In this document: positions 10,426 to 21,951 of the stretch, piece by piece
How positions within the stretch are numbered: the stretch's first letter is position 1
Layout of the letters: each line of letters begins with the position of its first letter
Position numbers and translations under genes: made by a program
Origin: Puccinia triticina
Taxonomy: Eukaryota > Basidiomycota > Pucciniomycetes > Pucciniales > Pucciniaceae
Length of the DNA: 64,000 nucleotides
Assembly: GCF_026914185.1 (NCBI RefSeq)
Contig: NC_070564.1
Coordinates: 992,001 to 1,056,000 of the forward strand
Reading direction: 5' to 3'
The notes under the pieces: model-generated
The model's input: the letters and a program-made list of their open reading frames with translations, nothing else
The model's database searches: none
Told to the model about the DNA's origin: nothing

Positions 10426-11158
10426 GGTTACAGTTCAACTGATGGGGTATTTTTTCTGGATTAAACCCATCCAACCTGTCAAAGTTTGTGACATGTAAAT
10501 CAAGTTCGCCAATTGGCAATTGGCGAGGCCGCCTTCCCACGCAAACTTTGAAGCAACTCTCCCATCACATAAACTGTAAGTCGTTTCCTCCCAGCTATCT
10601 CATTTCCTCAACACCGCCCCCGTCCCCCATTCAGAATCTGCCCCCCCAGCCCCCCCCCCCCTCAGAACGGAATGCCCAGATTTTGGAACTGATTCCCCAG
10701 CTGAATCGCGGATGGTTTACGTACCGTATGATCCACAGATCAAGGCTGTTGCGGTCAGAATGTTGATTGAGGGCCATACCCGGGACTTCATCCAAAGCAC
10801 GCTAGGCCATCAAATCTCAAAACAGTCGTTCAATTGGTGGCATTATATCTATTGTCAAACCAAATCAGTTGTCCGGAATCCGGAGGAGTACAAGCTCCTT
10901 GGTCGCCCCAGAACTTTGACCACCAAGGAGGCAGCCTTTATGGTCCAGCTGGTACGTGACGAGCCCGGTTTATTCTTGGACGAGTTACGCGAGCGACTTT
11001 ACGACTCCAGTGGCACTCTACTTATTATGAGTGCCGTTCATGAGAACCTTGTCAACCACTTATCAATAGCATTGAAGAAGGCCGAGACGCTCAACTCAAA
11101 GAAATGCCTAGTCAAGAAGTTCAGATACATTGAGAAAATGCAGTTCTACCCTGCAAAC

Positions 11159-11939
11159 TGTTGGAATTCGTCTTATGACACAAACTCTCGAAAGAGAAAA
11201 ATTCCTGGTGAGCGACATGTGTTTCACATGTACTCATGGAAGTTAAAAAACTGAAAGATTTTTCTTTCATGTGCAGATTCAAACTGTTCCGTGATGGAAC
11301 AGCCGATTGGCAAAAGAGCAGTATGCTCGATGATCAAAGACTATGATGTCATTGATAGCGAAGACCGAGAATCATCGAACTCAAGGTGAGTTAATGATTC
11401 TAATCCTGTTCAATGGTCAACAAGAATCTAATGAATTCCTCTTGACATCGAACTCAAGAATAAAGCTATCTAAAGTCGAAATCAACAATAAGTTGATAAC
11501 TCGGATAACTTCACCTGGTGGTGAGTTAAATGATTATTAAAAGGAATATTCTATTGAGATGAAAGGAAACTAATAAACAGTTTATAATAAACTGTCTGAA
11601 CTATTAGTTATTGATCTCGAAGAAAAGGCCTAACAGATTTCCTTATTAAATCTTGTACGACGTTATTCAACTTAAAGTAATAACGCTTTATCACTGATTC
11701 ACTATCAAAACTGTCGTGTGCTAACAAGTAGCATCTTTGTTTCTTGGTCATAAGATTATTACTCAGCCTCGTTTACCTCAAGAATATTTTTCTTTATATA
11801 CTATTAAATAACCGATAGCCAACAGATTTTATCTGCCTTTTAGGTATAAAGATATTTTCATTCTTTCTCATTGTATTCTTAGCACACTTTATACTTATAA
11901 AAATAAAAATAATACCTTTTAGTTTTCTGAATTCTTTCA
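11159..11939 (+). repeat. 5' LTR of the copia element
   Basis: Starts TGTTGGAATTCG and ends GAATTCTTTCA. It matches the 3' LTR at 772 of 781 positions with no indels. Confidence 0.95.
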
Positions 11940-12026
11940 GATTTACAGTCTCGAGACTCTCATCAGCGATCTCGAAATAACTACGTTTTTGGATCAATTA
12001 AAAGGCAGATTTAATCAGCTATCGCG

Positions 12027-15000
12027 ATGGACGGATTTTCTCGAAAAGAAGCCATGGACGATTGAGGTCTTAGTTTGATTCCAGTACTCAAAGGCGACAA
12101 CTATTCGCTTTGGGAGTCAAAAATGCGTTTCTTTCTCAACGCCAGGCAGCTTCTTGAAGTTTGTCTCAAATTGCAGCCTCTACCTTATACTGAAGTCATC
12201 AAGGCAAAGAATTCATGCGCTTTATCACACTTATCGGCAACCGTCGACGACAGTATTTATAACTCGGTCTTCAAACTTACTCAAAATTTAACTCCATACA
12301 CCGTCTGGTCCTCACTCAAAAATAAATATGCCGCTAAAAATATTTATTCAATCTGTCGAATCTGGGGCATTTGGGATATGATTTGCTTTGATTCAACATT
12401 ATTAGACTTTGTCGATCGATGCCTAGACTGTCTTGGCGAATTCAAAACAATTGGCTTTGATGTCGACAACGAATGTTTTGCGCCGTGTATCATTAGCAGA
12501 ATTACTAGCGTCAAACCAAAGCTCATGGAACAAATTGTCACGGACGAAGCTACGTTGAAGGACACCTTTGCACTTCTTGAGAAACTGAGAACGATAGCAA
12601 CTCATGAACAGACAGTGCTCAAGCAAAAAGAAGCGCTTAAGAAACTTGAAGCATCAGTCCCTTCTACTACGGATTTGTCAACAGATACAAATCAGTTCGG
12701 CAAAAGAAAACGAGAGCGAGATCCTTTTAAATGCTATGACAAAAAGCATAATCCCAAATTGTTCCATAGTGAGAAGAACTGCTGGGAAGTTCATGGGAGG
12801 AACACTGCCAGCATATTTGACTGGGATGAAGACATCCCAGTTTAACTGGGATGCACTCAACCAATTTAAGATGGGTTGATCTCATCCAATGAAATATGAA
12901 ACCAAGGGGGGTACCTTGGATTTATATTTCATCAGTTGAGATCAACCAAGTTTAAATTGGTTGAGGTCATCCCAGTTTAACTGGGATACCCTCAACCTAG
13001 CCAATTATGTTGGCAGTGGAAGAATCCGAAGAAGAGTCATCCAGCTTCAACCTCAAATGTTGCAAGTACGTCGACGGCAAATATTGCAACTTCAGTAGCT
13101 CAATCAAACTCGAGTAACGACAATAATGAACATGCTGCTCCAGCATTTCATTACTGCAATCATTTGGACAACAATGCGTTGAATAAGCTCTGTATGATTC
13201 TCGACTCAGGTGCAAGTAATCATATGTTCAACTCACTCGACTTTTTTATTGAATCTTCTCCAATTCACATTTTTATTATAACCGGTGATGGAAAATCAAG
13301 AGAAGAGCTAGTAGCTACTCAAAAAGGAACAGCTCGAGTTCAATTTGTCAGCGGAAAAGTTATTACGCTAGACGATGCACTGTTTGTGCCGAACTTAACT
13401 CGAAATCTTATATCTTTCTCAAGACTGCTTGCCGGTAACATGTTAATCAACAACAAGCAGGAAGTCATCTTGGACGATCGAGAAAAGATATTGGATTTAG
13501 ATCTTTCAAATCATTTGTTCGAAATAAAAGGCGATATTACTCCGGTGTCAAGTAAGGTAGTTGCGATGAGCAAGACTATCCTAGCTCCGACGGGATTTGC
13601 CAAGTGGCATAATCGTCTAGGACATGCTAGTACCGAACGCATCAAGACGGTTATACCGGTGAACGAAAGTCTGGTGAAGGAAGGATGCTGTGATCCTTGC
13701 ATGAAAGGAAAATTAACTCGAAAAAGCTTCAAAGGACACTTCGATAAAACGTCAGCGGCTCTCGAAGTGGTTCATGGAGACTTGGTTGGACCGATCGTTC
13801 CTTCGTCAAATGGTGCTGCACGCTATTTTCTTACACTAGTAGATCAACATACTGGATTTATTAGCATAACAATCTTGAAGGAGAAAAGCGACACCGTAGA
13901 AGCGATAGAGAAATTCAAGACCTATTACAAGAATCAAACTGGAAGTCGATTAAAGAAATTAATTACCGATGGAGGAGGAGAGTTTTGCAACAAGGAACTC
14001 TCAGGATTGCTGGAATCTTTCGGAATACAGCATAACGTTTCACCACCATACACGCCTCAACAGAACGGTATAGCGGAGCGGGCGAATCGGACAATTCTTG
14101 ACATGACTAGGTGTATGATGATGCAAGCGAATCTTGCATCGGAGTGGTGGGCGGAGGTGGTTAAAACAGCCTGTGCAATCACAAATTGTTTGCCATCACT
14201 ATCAAGAAGTCGAACGTCACCTCTCGAGTTAATGTTTAAATGCAAACCAAACATTGAGTTCTTTCGGCCGTTTGGATGTAAGGTGTGGTCGGTAAAACCA
14301 GATGCAAATCGAGAACGAAAATTCGATGCTGTTTCCTGGGAAGGAGTTTTGATTGGATACGCTAACGATTATTCGACGTACAAGGTGGTTCGTTTGGACG
14401 ATCGGAAAGTCATCAATGTCAAGCATGCCTACTTCGAGGAGGAAATTTTTCCATCTTGTCCAGCTCTTCATAAAAGTCTTGATAATCTCGCATCTTCTAA
14501 CAACTTGCCTGTCTTCCATCGACTTTCAATTCTACCGTTTGAAGACAGTGATTTACCGACAGGAGAACAAGAATCTTTGCCTCAAGACTTGCTTGATCAA
14601 GAAATTTTGTCGGAAGAAGGAGTAATCGAGAAGTCATTTGATGAAAATAAGAAAATCATCTCAAGTAAAATTGATAGTTCAAATATCCTCAATTACTCTA
14701 GAAGGACGGCATTGATTTCAGTTGCTCCAAGAACGCATAATCAAGCGATGAAAGGCAAAGAAAAGCAAGATTGGAAGAATGCGGAGTCAAAAGAATACGA
14801 CAACATGAAATTTCACAAGGCATGGCTGGAGCGATCGATGACAAATGATGATTCACCTATAGCGTCTACATGGGCATATCGAAAAAAGCTTGGAGCAAAT
14901 AATGAAGTTATCGAATTTAAAGCTCGCATCTGTGCGCAAGGATTCCGACAAACTTTTGGTTTTGATTTCTTTGCGAAGTATGCACCAACCAGCAAACCGT

Positions 15001-16427
15001 GCTCACTTCGACTACTGCTTTCCTTCGCAATCAATAATGATTTGAAGATTCATCAATTGGACGTTCGAAGTGCTTTCTTGACTTGTCCCTTAGAAGATAA
15101 AGTCACATTACTTCCACCGCCAGGATACGAAGGACCACCGAATACTGTCTTTGAGTTAAAGAAAGCAGTATATGGACTTCAACAAGCGCCTTTGGTTTGG
15201 TATAATAGACTTTCAGTGTTTCTAAACTCGATTGGATTCAAGACTTTGGTATCCGATCCCTGTGTCTTTTGGCAAGTGAGCAAATCAGGAAAACCGATGA
15301 CATGGATATTTGTTCACGTTGATGATTTGGTTATTATCAGTGATAATCCACTCGTCTTCAAGGCGGAAATCGAGAAAGAATTTGCAATTAAGTATCTTGG
15401 CGAAGCAGAGTTTTTACTAGGAATGAAACTCACTCGAGATAAAGATTCTTTAACCATAAATCAAGTCCAATATATTGAAAGAAAGCTGGTCGAATATGAT
15501 CTTCAAAATGAATATCCCGCATCTTGTCCGTTGAATCCAAAGGAGCAACTCACGAAGGCCACGGAAGAAGATCAAGCAGCCTTTCGACGTTTAGGAGCAA
15601 ACTATTGATCAATGGTTGGATCACTCAACTACCTAAGCTTGTTAACAAGACCGGACATCGCATATGCGGTCAGCGCTCTTTCACAGTTTCTCGACAATCC
15701 AGGCTTAACACACTATAACGCTGCTGTTCAAGTTTTTCGTTACGTCTCTGGAACACGGAACATGGGACTAACATTCAGAAAGGAGAAGAACTCGGTATTA
15801 AAAGCGTATGTTGATGCAGATTGGGGAAATTGTCCGATAACTAGACGATCAGTATCAGGATACGTTGTTCTGGCAGGAAATCATTTGCTGTCATGGAAGT
15901 CAAGCAAGCAAGAAACTGTTTCTTTATCATCGGCCGAAGCCGAGTACAAAGCCTTGGCGGATTTAACTAGAGAAGTTGTGTGGCTACTAAGTCTGGTAAA
16001 AGAAACAGGAGTTCTTCAAGAACAGTCAAACATCAAGATCTCAGTTGATAATAAAGCAGCAATTGATCTAGCGAATAGCGAAACATCACAAAACGGATTT
16101 CGAACAAAACATATGAATATTCGACTACATTTTGTTAGAGAGCATGTAAAGTCTAAATTAATCAAGTTAGAATACATCAGATCAAACGAAAATCCGGCAG
16201 ATTTCTTAACAAAACCGGTCGGCCGCTGTACAATCAGACATTCATTGAAGGTTCTTGGAATCAAATACCCTTCAAAGTCTAAGTCGAATTCTAGTTCTAC
16301 TTCGAATCTTACAATACGAAGTACGCCAGGCTGTTGGAATTCGTCTTATGACGCAAACTCTCGAAAGAGAAAAATTCCTGGTGAGCGACATGTGTTTCAC
16401 ATGTACTCATGGAAGTTAAAAAACTGA
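12027..16427 (+). pseudogene. Copia gag-pol polyprotein, interrupted
   Basis: One frame can be followed from the ATG at 12027 once the MITE (12803-13018 plus GAA) is set aside. Gag ends in a Cys/His knuckle-like stretch (FKCYDKKHNPKLFH, ENCWEVH). The protease has ILDSGASNHM near 13197. Integrase has WHNRLGHAS, CCDPCMKGK and the DDE core (LVGPIV, LITDGGGEF, QQNGIAERANRT). Reverse transcriptase has LDVRSAFLTCPLE, AVYGLQQAPLVWY and HVDDLVI. RNase H has YVDADWGNCPITRRSVSGY and SSAEAEYKAL. TGA codons stand at 12063-12065 and 15606-15608; both are explained by CGA to TGA. The frame runs into the 3' LTR and stops at 16427. Unable to make a full polyprotein as it stands. Confidence 0.92.
12803..13018. 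mobile_element. CACTA-type MITE inserted in copia gag
   Basis: A 216-bp fold-back element starts CACTGCCAGCATA and ends with the inverse, TTATGTTGGCAGTG. Its arms of about 100 bp are near-complementary. The palindromic word ATCCCAGTTTAACTGGGAT occurs once in each arm. A 3-bp duplication GAA flanks it (12800-12802, 13019-13021). CACTG ends with a 3-bp duplication are the mark of the CACTA superfamily. Removing element and one GAA restores the gag-pol reading frame. Confidence 0.85.
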
Positions 16428-17112
16428 AAGATTTTTCTTTCATGTGCAGATTCGAACTGTTCCGTGATGGAACAGCCGATTGGCAAAAGAGCAGTATGCT
16501 CGATGATCAAAGACTATGATGTCATTGATAGCAAAGACCGAGAATCATCGAACTCAAGGTGAGTTAATGATTCTAATCCTGTTCAATGGTCAACAAGAAT
16601 CTAATGAATTCCTCTTGACATCGAACTCAAGAATAAAGCTATCTAAAGTCGAAATCAACAATAAGTTGATAACTCGGATAACTTCACCTGGTGGTGAGTT
16701 AAATGATTATTAAAAGGAATATTCTATCGAGATGAAAGGAAACTAATGAACAGTTTATAATAAACTGTCTGAACTATTAGTTATCGATCTCGAAGAAAAG
16801 GCCTAACAGATTTCCTTATTAAATCTTGTACGACGTTATTCAACTTAAAGTAATAACGCTTTATCACTGATTCACTATCAAAACTGTCGTGTGCTAACAA
16901 GTAGCATCTTTGTTTCTTGGTCATAAGATTATTACTCAGCCTTGTTTACCTCAAGAATATTTTTCTTTATATACTATTAAATAACCAATAGCCAGCAGAT
17001 TTTATCTGCCTTTTAGGTATAAAGATATTTTCATTCTTTCTCATTGTATTCTTAGCACACTTTATACTTATAAAAATAAAAATAATACCTTTTAGTTTTC
17101 TGAATTCTTTCA
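16332..17112 (+). repeat. 3' LTR of the copia element
   Basis: Same 781-bp length as the 5' LTR. At seven of nine differences this pair shows a CpG in one copy and TG or CA in the other. Confidence 0.95.
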
Positions 17113-17157
17113 CAAACTTCCTGGTTTTCACCAGTGAGTGAGCTGTTTTATTTATTA

Positions 17158-17190
17158 CTAGGGTTCAAGGGCGGCTACGCCGCCCTGTGA
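17158..17190 (-). terminator. Helitron 3'-terminal hairpin and CTAG
   Basis: Stem of 7 bp with a GTA loop, followed by TTGAACC and CTAG on the minus strand. It acts as the transposition terminator of rolling-circle elements. Confidence 0.8.
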
Positions 17191-17311
17191 CTGATCTTAT
17201 GATGTTGATACCACTAATACAAAAAGGTTATGTAAAGCCAGAAAAAGAATTCGTCAACCCTCCTACAACAAAATCAAAAGCCTGCTCCACAATGAGACCA
17301 AAACTTACTAA

Positions 17312-18190
17312 TTAACTACAACACATATCTGTCAACCACATTGAAATTAGGTCAAAAGACGACCCAATTTGGAAAACCACCAGATTTTCTGGACATGTCA
17401 CCCTTGACAAAGCTACATATAGTTGACCATGTGCAAAAACTTGAGACTTCAATACAACTACTACATTATTCAAAGTCTGACCTTGGCTCTTCTTAATTGT
17501 CATTGAAAAACATGCTACTACGGGGAATTGATTCCTATAGAATGAAATCTTTGCCTGGGCTTTGCCTTTGTACCAAAGAGTGATCTTTGTCAATGTGACT
17601 TCTTTCCCTTTATGAGAGCCCATCAAGATCCTTGCACCCATTGTCCACTTCATCAAGCGGTTCACCATCATCTGAGTCTCATTGGACAAGCCTTGGGGAA
17701 TGTTCAAATTCTGCAATAACATCACCGGCATGCCAACTGCCAAAGATAACTGATGCTTGGGAAAGCCAGGGAAATTGAGTTTATTTAAACTTTCCTCTGG
17801 CAGACAGTCCAAAGCTTCATTGTCCAGTCTATTGACTGACTTTGAAGTAAACACCTCAACATTCATCCTTTCAAGTACTGCGCGGTCGAGAGCACAAGAG
17901 TCAACATTAAGTGGGTCCAGGATGCACCACAAGCTTAGATATTCCATGCAATGATCATGTGATTTCCAAAATTCTAATTTTATGTTTCTGCATAAATAAT
18001 TGACCAACTTCCGCACAATGTCCTCTGGAGAAACTGTCAGGTTAACATTGATTTTTCCAAGTTGTACCTTTTCGTTTGAAGCGGTTTGTAATTTTCCTTA
18101 TCCAAGATCAAGAAGTTCCTGACCAAATTGGGCAGTAGCACCACCAGTATCCTTGCTTTGCCTGAGTCTCATATTGAGAGTTAAAGCGTG
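17312..18190 (-). pseudogene. Helitron helicase, C-terminal part
   Basis: The frame shows the end of a PIF1-like helicase: FPKHQLSLAVGMPVMLLQNL, QGLSNETQMMVNRL, ILMGSHKGKEVTL, FPVVACFSMTIKKSQGQTL and HGQLYVALSRVT. These are superfamily 1 helicase motifs V-VI. Upstream, TGGATAQFGQELLDLG is followed by an in-frame TAA (18098-18100). Nothing upstream resembles the helicase N-terminus or the Rep endonuclease, so only about 290 residues survive. Confidence 0.85.
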
Positions 18191-18451
18191 CTTTTTAACA
18201 GCTGTCCATAAGTAGGGAAGGGATGTGGTGTAGCTTGGATAGCGGGATAGAAGAGCTTACTGTTGGGAAAGCCATTGGGTGGAGATGAATGAAGAAATTT
18301 TGTTGTAGGAAAGGTGGCGGGAAAATCATTGGGTATCAGACATTTTATAGCAACCTAATCTTGCATAGTATAGGTCTAAGTTCCACAAAATCATCAAGAT
18401 TGGTCCACAATGTTGGGCTATTTTTTTGAGGCCTAGAAATTTGTTGCTTTT

Positions 18452-18666
18452 TAGTCCTGGTATCATTCTTTCCACTTAACCACCTGTTGATTTAGATATA
18501 CTTCCAGTCTTCTTGTCAGTCATGTACCAAAAACCTAATTTCTACTCATTTCATTGCCTAGTCCTGGTATCATTATTTCCACTTAACCACCTGTTGATTT
18601 AGATCCACCTCCAGTCTTCTTGTCAGTCCAGTACCAAAAACTCACTTTTTACTCATTTCATTCCCT
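18452..18666. repeat. Tandem duplication, 107-bp unit
   Basis: Two head-to-tail copies, each beginning TAGTCCTGGTATCATT, with about 10 percent difference. It lies inside the Helitron. Confidence 0.8.
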
Positions 18667-19714
18667 GTTGATTCTCACAGGTTTTGTTTTTTCTAATTGT
18701 AGCATCCTGCCTTTTCTATCTTGTGCTTTTAAATCCACTGCTTCAGATGGTCAACATGTAACAATCCCAATATTTCTCTTTCTCCTTCTTTAATTGAAAA
18801 CCTTGATAAAATTTGTAACTACATAACCTGTCACATTAAACTACCATCACTCTGGTATCAACATCATGGCTGTAATTTGTGCTCTGACACGCTGTATACA
18901 CAGCTGAGGAGGACTTCCCGGTGCCAAAATGGCTAGATAGATTTAGTGGGAGGAGCTAAACCTTGTTTGATTGTGAAAACTTGATCTCAATCACCTTCTT
19001 CCAGCCAGTAAGTTTAGCCTTTACCTCCAGATCAAGTGTTTTAGCCAACGGGAAGTCCCTCACTACCTGAATCTCAGGATTCCCTTTTTTCAGCCAAAAT
19101 GCAAACACACCCAATGGATTGACTGTTGAAGAACTTGTTTGTTTTCTTGAGACAAGAGCACGTTCATATTGAAGCCATATTATTTGCTTTTCAAGATTGG
19201 CATGTTCTTTGTTTTTTTTCTTTCATTGATTTCATGAGGAGAGGGGATTGTGCAACAGGAGTTTTTATGAGAGGGTATTCAGCGAAAGAGGGGTGGGTAA
19301 ACACCAAACAAAAACAAAGTGTGGCCAATTACATGAAAAGCAGCAAAGAAAAAAAGAGGGGCTTGGTGAAGAAAAACCACCATTAGACAATTATCAACAC
19401 ATAAAAAAAATTGACATTGAGAGATGGTTAGATCGATCCACCTTTCATTGTGAGGGAGTTGGTGTTTTTCTAGCGGAGAGGATTTGAGACAAAGGATGAA
19501 GAAGATCTTTTTAGGGGGGGGGGGGGTATCAATGATTATATAATCTTTCTTCTTCTGTTTGTCAGATTCTGGGGGTGGAGGGTGGGGTTGGAGTCGTTAA
19601 TTTTGTCCTGTTCCTCTTTGTTGCGGGATTTGTAAACCTGAAAGGTTGAGCAATGAGTCGGTGCCGTGACAGAGCACAATAACAAACAGCAAAAAGATGG
19701 AGAAATTTATGTAC

Positions 19715-20022
19715 CTTGGCAACAAGTAAGCTCTTCTTCTGTGGTTTACTGACAGCTTCCTTGATGTTTTTGGCCTTGATTGATTCGTCACCGCTCTGAC
19801 TCTTGACAGCAAGTTCACGGAGCTTGGCCACCAAATTCATCACCTCCTCCTCCTCTTCAACTGGAACGTTGTTGCCAGTTGGCTTGGTTGGCTGCCTCAA
19901 TGACTCCTCGACGTTCCTTATCTGTTTTGGTGTGCTGTTCAGCCTCTTGCATCATTCGCTCAATCTCCTTGTTGGACAGACAGGACAAAGCAGCGATAAC
20001 AATTAATTGCCCCTTGTTCTGC
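19715..20022 (-). pseudogene. Captured fragment of a mitochondrial Hsp70 gene (SSC1-like)
   Basis: The minus-strand translation gives NKGQLIVIAALSCLSNKEIE, RMMQEAEQH and KERRGVIEAANQA in one frame. In another it gives EVMNLVAKLRELAVKSQSGD followed by ESIKAKNIKEAVSK. These are the end of the substrate-binding domain and the lid of DnaK-type mitochondrial Hsp70. A typical acceptor (CTACCGCAG) stands just before NKGQ, so genomic DNA with an intron border was copied. The part between the two frames is missing. A gene piece inside a Helitron fits the known capture habit of these elements. Non-functional. Confidence 0.8.
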
Positions 20023-20221
20023 GGTAGCCCAATGGAAATATTTCGTCAGTACACGTTTGGTCTCCAAATCAGATTCTATTTGGTAGTGCTGACCATGGAA
20101 GAGATATTTGCAGAAGCTGATTGACTTGCCAAATTCTGATCTGGTTGTGGTCGCAATGGTGGAGCTTGCTATGCTGATTGAATTTGAGGTCAACCGCTCG
20201 GAAGACCAGTACGCAGTCTGA

Positions 20222-20486
20222 GATTCCCGGAATTGGTGAACATCCTCTTCCAAGGATTTGGCGAGGCCCAGGAAAAAACTGTATCCCTGGACACGGTCCA
20301 GTGTCCCGCAATTGATGAACGGACTATTGGTACAATAACCGGGACCCCTATTCCGGGACCCGGTCTCAGCTTCCCGGACTTGGCAAACATCCTCTTCCGT
20401 GATGTTGGCATGGGCCGCAGAGACATGATATCCTGGGACACGGTCTCTTGCCGGAAACAGTCTCAGTTTCCCGGATTAGGAGAATG
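20222..20486. repeat. Imperfect tandem repeat (TTCCCGGAxTTGG units)
   Basis: The words TTCCCGGAATTGGTGAACAT, TTCCCGGACTTGGCAAACAT and TTCCCGGATTAGGAGAAT start at about 20222, 20370 and 20468. A GGACACGGTC word recurs between them. Inside the Helitron; function unknown. Confidence 0.6.
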
Positions 20487-20667
20487 ACCTCAGCTACATA
20501 TATATGCAAATGGAAAATTTCATGATTGTGCACACACAGACAATGGGGGGGGGAGATGTTGAGAGGTGTGATGGGATCGGAAAAGGAAAAAGGAAAGGCA
20601 AAAGTCATGGTCAGTTGAGGATGGGGGGAAAGGTATAAAAAGGCAGGGCGTGTGAAGTAATGGAGGT

Positions 20668-20713
20668 CACCGCTTGGCTCTTGCTTGGCGCCAATTGCTT
20701 AAAGAGCCAAGCG
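20668..20713. repeat. 14-bp perfect inverted repeat (hairpin)
   Basis: ACCGCTTGGCTCTT pairs with AAGAGCCAAGCGGT across a loop of about 20 nt containing GGCGCC. It lies near the proposed 5' end of the Helitron. Confidence 0.7.
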
Positions 20714-21445
20714 GTCCAGGGCTTTTTGTACCTGTGAAATTATTGTACAGCTGGGGAAATGCTGGCGCTTTTTTTTTTCCGGCGGGCCTTTTGGTCCGCT
20801 TAATGTTAAACTGTTAATCCATTTACCACGACTCATGATGCCCAATTCATGGGATTTTGTTCAGACAAAAGTGCAGTCTGCAAGCGTGACTTACTTTGGA
20901 CACACGCACGATCCAAACAAGGAACCCCAGCTTCACGTTTTATCCTCCGTTCTAATCCAATCCGCCTCAGCATACTTCCGGCGATCTCAATTGATGGTCT
21001 ACTTGCTCTGACCGTTTGGGAAGACAATTTCAACGCCAGGAAGTTTGAGCATTTTCTAAAATGGGACCTGGTGAGTCTCAACAGTTCTATTTCTTTTTGT
21101 ATTGCTCACTGGTGAACCGCTTTTGATATGGTTTTTTTCCCTCCTATCTACCCCTAGATCCCTCAAATGAATCGATTCCCAGCACCCAACTTGGTTCTGG
21201 TTTGCAACAATGCACCGATTCACCGCAGCAATCGCGTTTGGGAGATCTGCAATCAGGCTGGCATCCGGCTCATATTCCTTCTGACTTACTGCCCAGAGCT
21301 CAATCCGATTGAGCTCTGTTTTGGCATACTCAAGGGGCAACTGCGCCGAAGTCAGGCACTATCATTGGCTCCACAACCCAAATGGGAGATTCGACGGGCT
21401 TGCGCGCAGGTTATGACCGGCAATCTCTGCAGTAAGCTCTATTGA

Positions 21446-21951
21446 CATTGTGGTTATACTGTTCCTAGTATGATGTTCAATCCCTGCTAGTCCCTTCCAT
21501 ATTTTTTTGGGGGGTTTTATTTTATTGTATTGGTTATCAATCCCTCTCACATGTTTCATGATGATCCTTCCAGTCTGATCTTGTATGTTTCCTTTTTTTA
21601 TGTTAATTTATGCATGAGTGTCAATTTATGCGCAAGGGTCATGGGATGTAATGAATGCATTGATCAACAACAGAAAAATGGGCGACTTGGCTTGGTGGGT
21701 GTGCAAAATGACTGATCTACCTGATCGGTCAGATCCTACTGGTTCACATGAGATCGGTCGGTCGGTTGGTCGTTAAGGGACCATGAGAACTATTGTGACA
21801 GGACCGTGAGATCGGTTGGTAAGCGTCATAGCCATTGGTGTAAGTTCTATGCCCAACAGAGGACCATAAAAAGCCTGCAACTGTCAGAGACGGCGACTCA
21901 CTCATCATCCTCTTGTTTTACATCCCTTGCACTCCTGTCCATCCATCCAAA
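21446..21951. promoter_or_regulatory. Spacer and promoter of passenger gene A
   Basis: It contains a run of GATCGGT words (about 21722-21820). A TATA-like CATAAAAAG at 21865-21873 lies about 80 bp before the ATG at 21952, with a pyrimidine-rich leader between. No other gene is seen. Confidence 0.5.

Larger units (their letters stand above)
11159..17112 (+). mobile_element. Ty1/copia LTR retrotransposon (full length, inactive)
   Basis: Two 781-bp LTRs (11159-11939, 16332-17112), both TG...CA, flank a gag-pol region in copia order: gag, protease, integrase, reverse transcriptase, RNase H. A perfect 5-bp target duplication CAAAC lies at 11154-11158 and 17113-17117. It sits in the transposase exon, so it arrived after that gene. 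The LTRs differ at 9 sites, all transitions. The body has two premature TGA codons and a 216-bp CACTA-type MITE in gag. Confidence 0.95.
17158..20838 (-). mobile_element. Helitron in the transposase intron (decayed, with captured gene piece)
   Basis: On the minus strand the 3' end shows a perfect hairpin (GGGCGGC, loop GTA, GCCGCCC) 7 nt before CTAG, followed by a T. This is the classical Helitron terminus. It encodes the C-terminal part of a Rep-Hel helicase on the minus strand. The proposed 5' end is TCATGAGTCGTGG at 20838, preceded by A, fitting insertion between A and T. With these borders the host intron shrinks to 50 nt (17134-17157 plus 20839-20864), a normal size here. The 3' end is well supported; the 5' end rests on intron length and the A|TC rule. 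The N-terminal Rep part is missing, so it cannot move by itself. Confidence 0.75.
10712..21445 (+). pseudogene. Tc1/mariner DD34E transposase, split by two insertions
   Basis: Exon 1 runs 10712-11158 and resumes at 17118-17133 after the copia element and its duplicated CAAAC. Exon 2 is 20865-21070 and exon 3 is 21158-21445. The N-terminus is a helix-turn-helix DNA-binding region (MVYVPYDPQIKAVAVRML, then GRPRTLTTKEAAFM). The catalytic part shows FTNKSAVCKRDLL, LVLVCNNAPIHRSN and YCPELNPIE. Spacing from NNAPIH to the last Glu is 34 residues, as in Tc1. The first and second catalytic Asp are both Asn here, and the residue after the first is Lys where Glu is usual; the last Glu remains. Each of these changes can be read as CG to CA. 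The C-terminal end is uncertain: GCAGTAAGC near 21431 could be another donor. Confidence 0.85.

Noticed and set aside
11343..11540. A 65-codon frame present in both LTRs
   Set aside because: Only a chance frame in the LTR; identical in both copies because the LTRs are duplicates.
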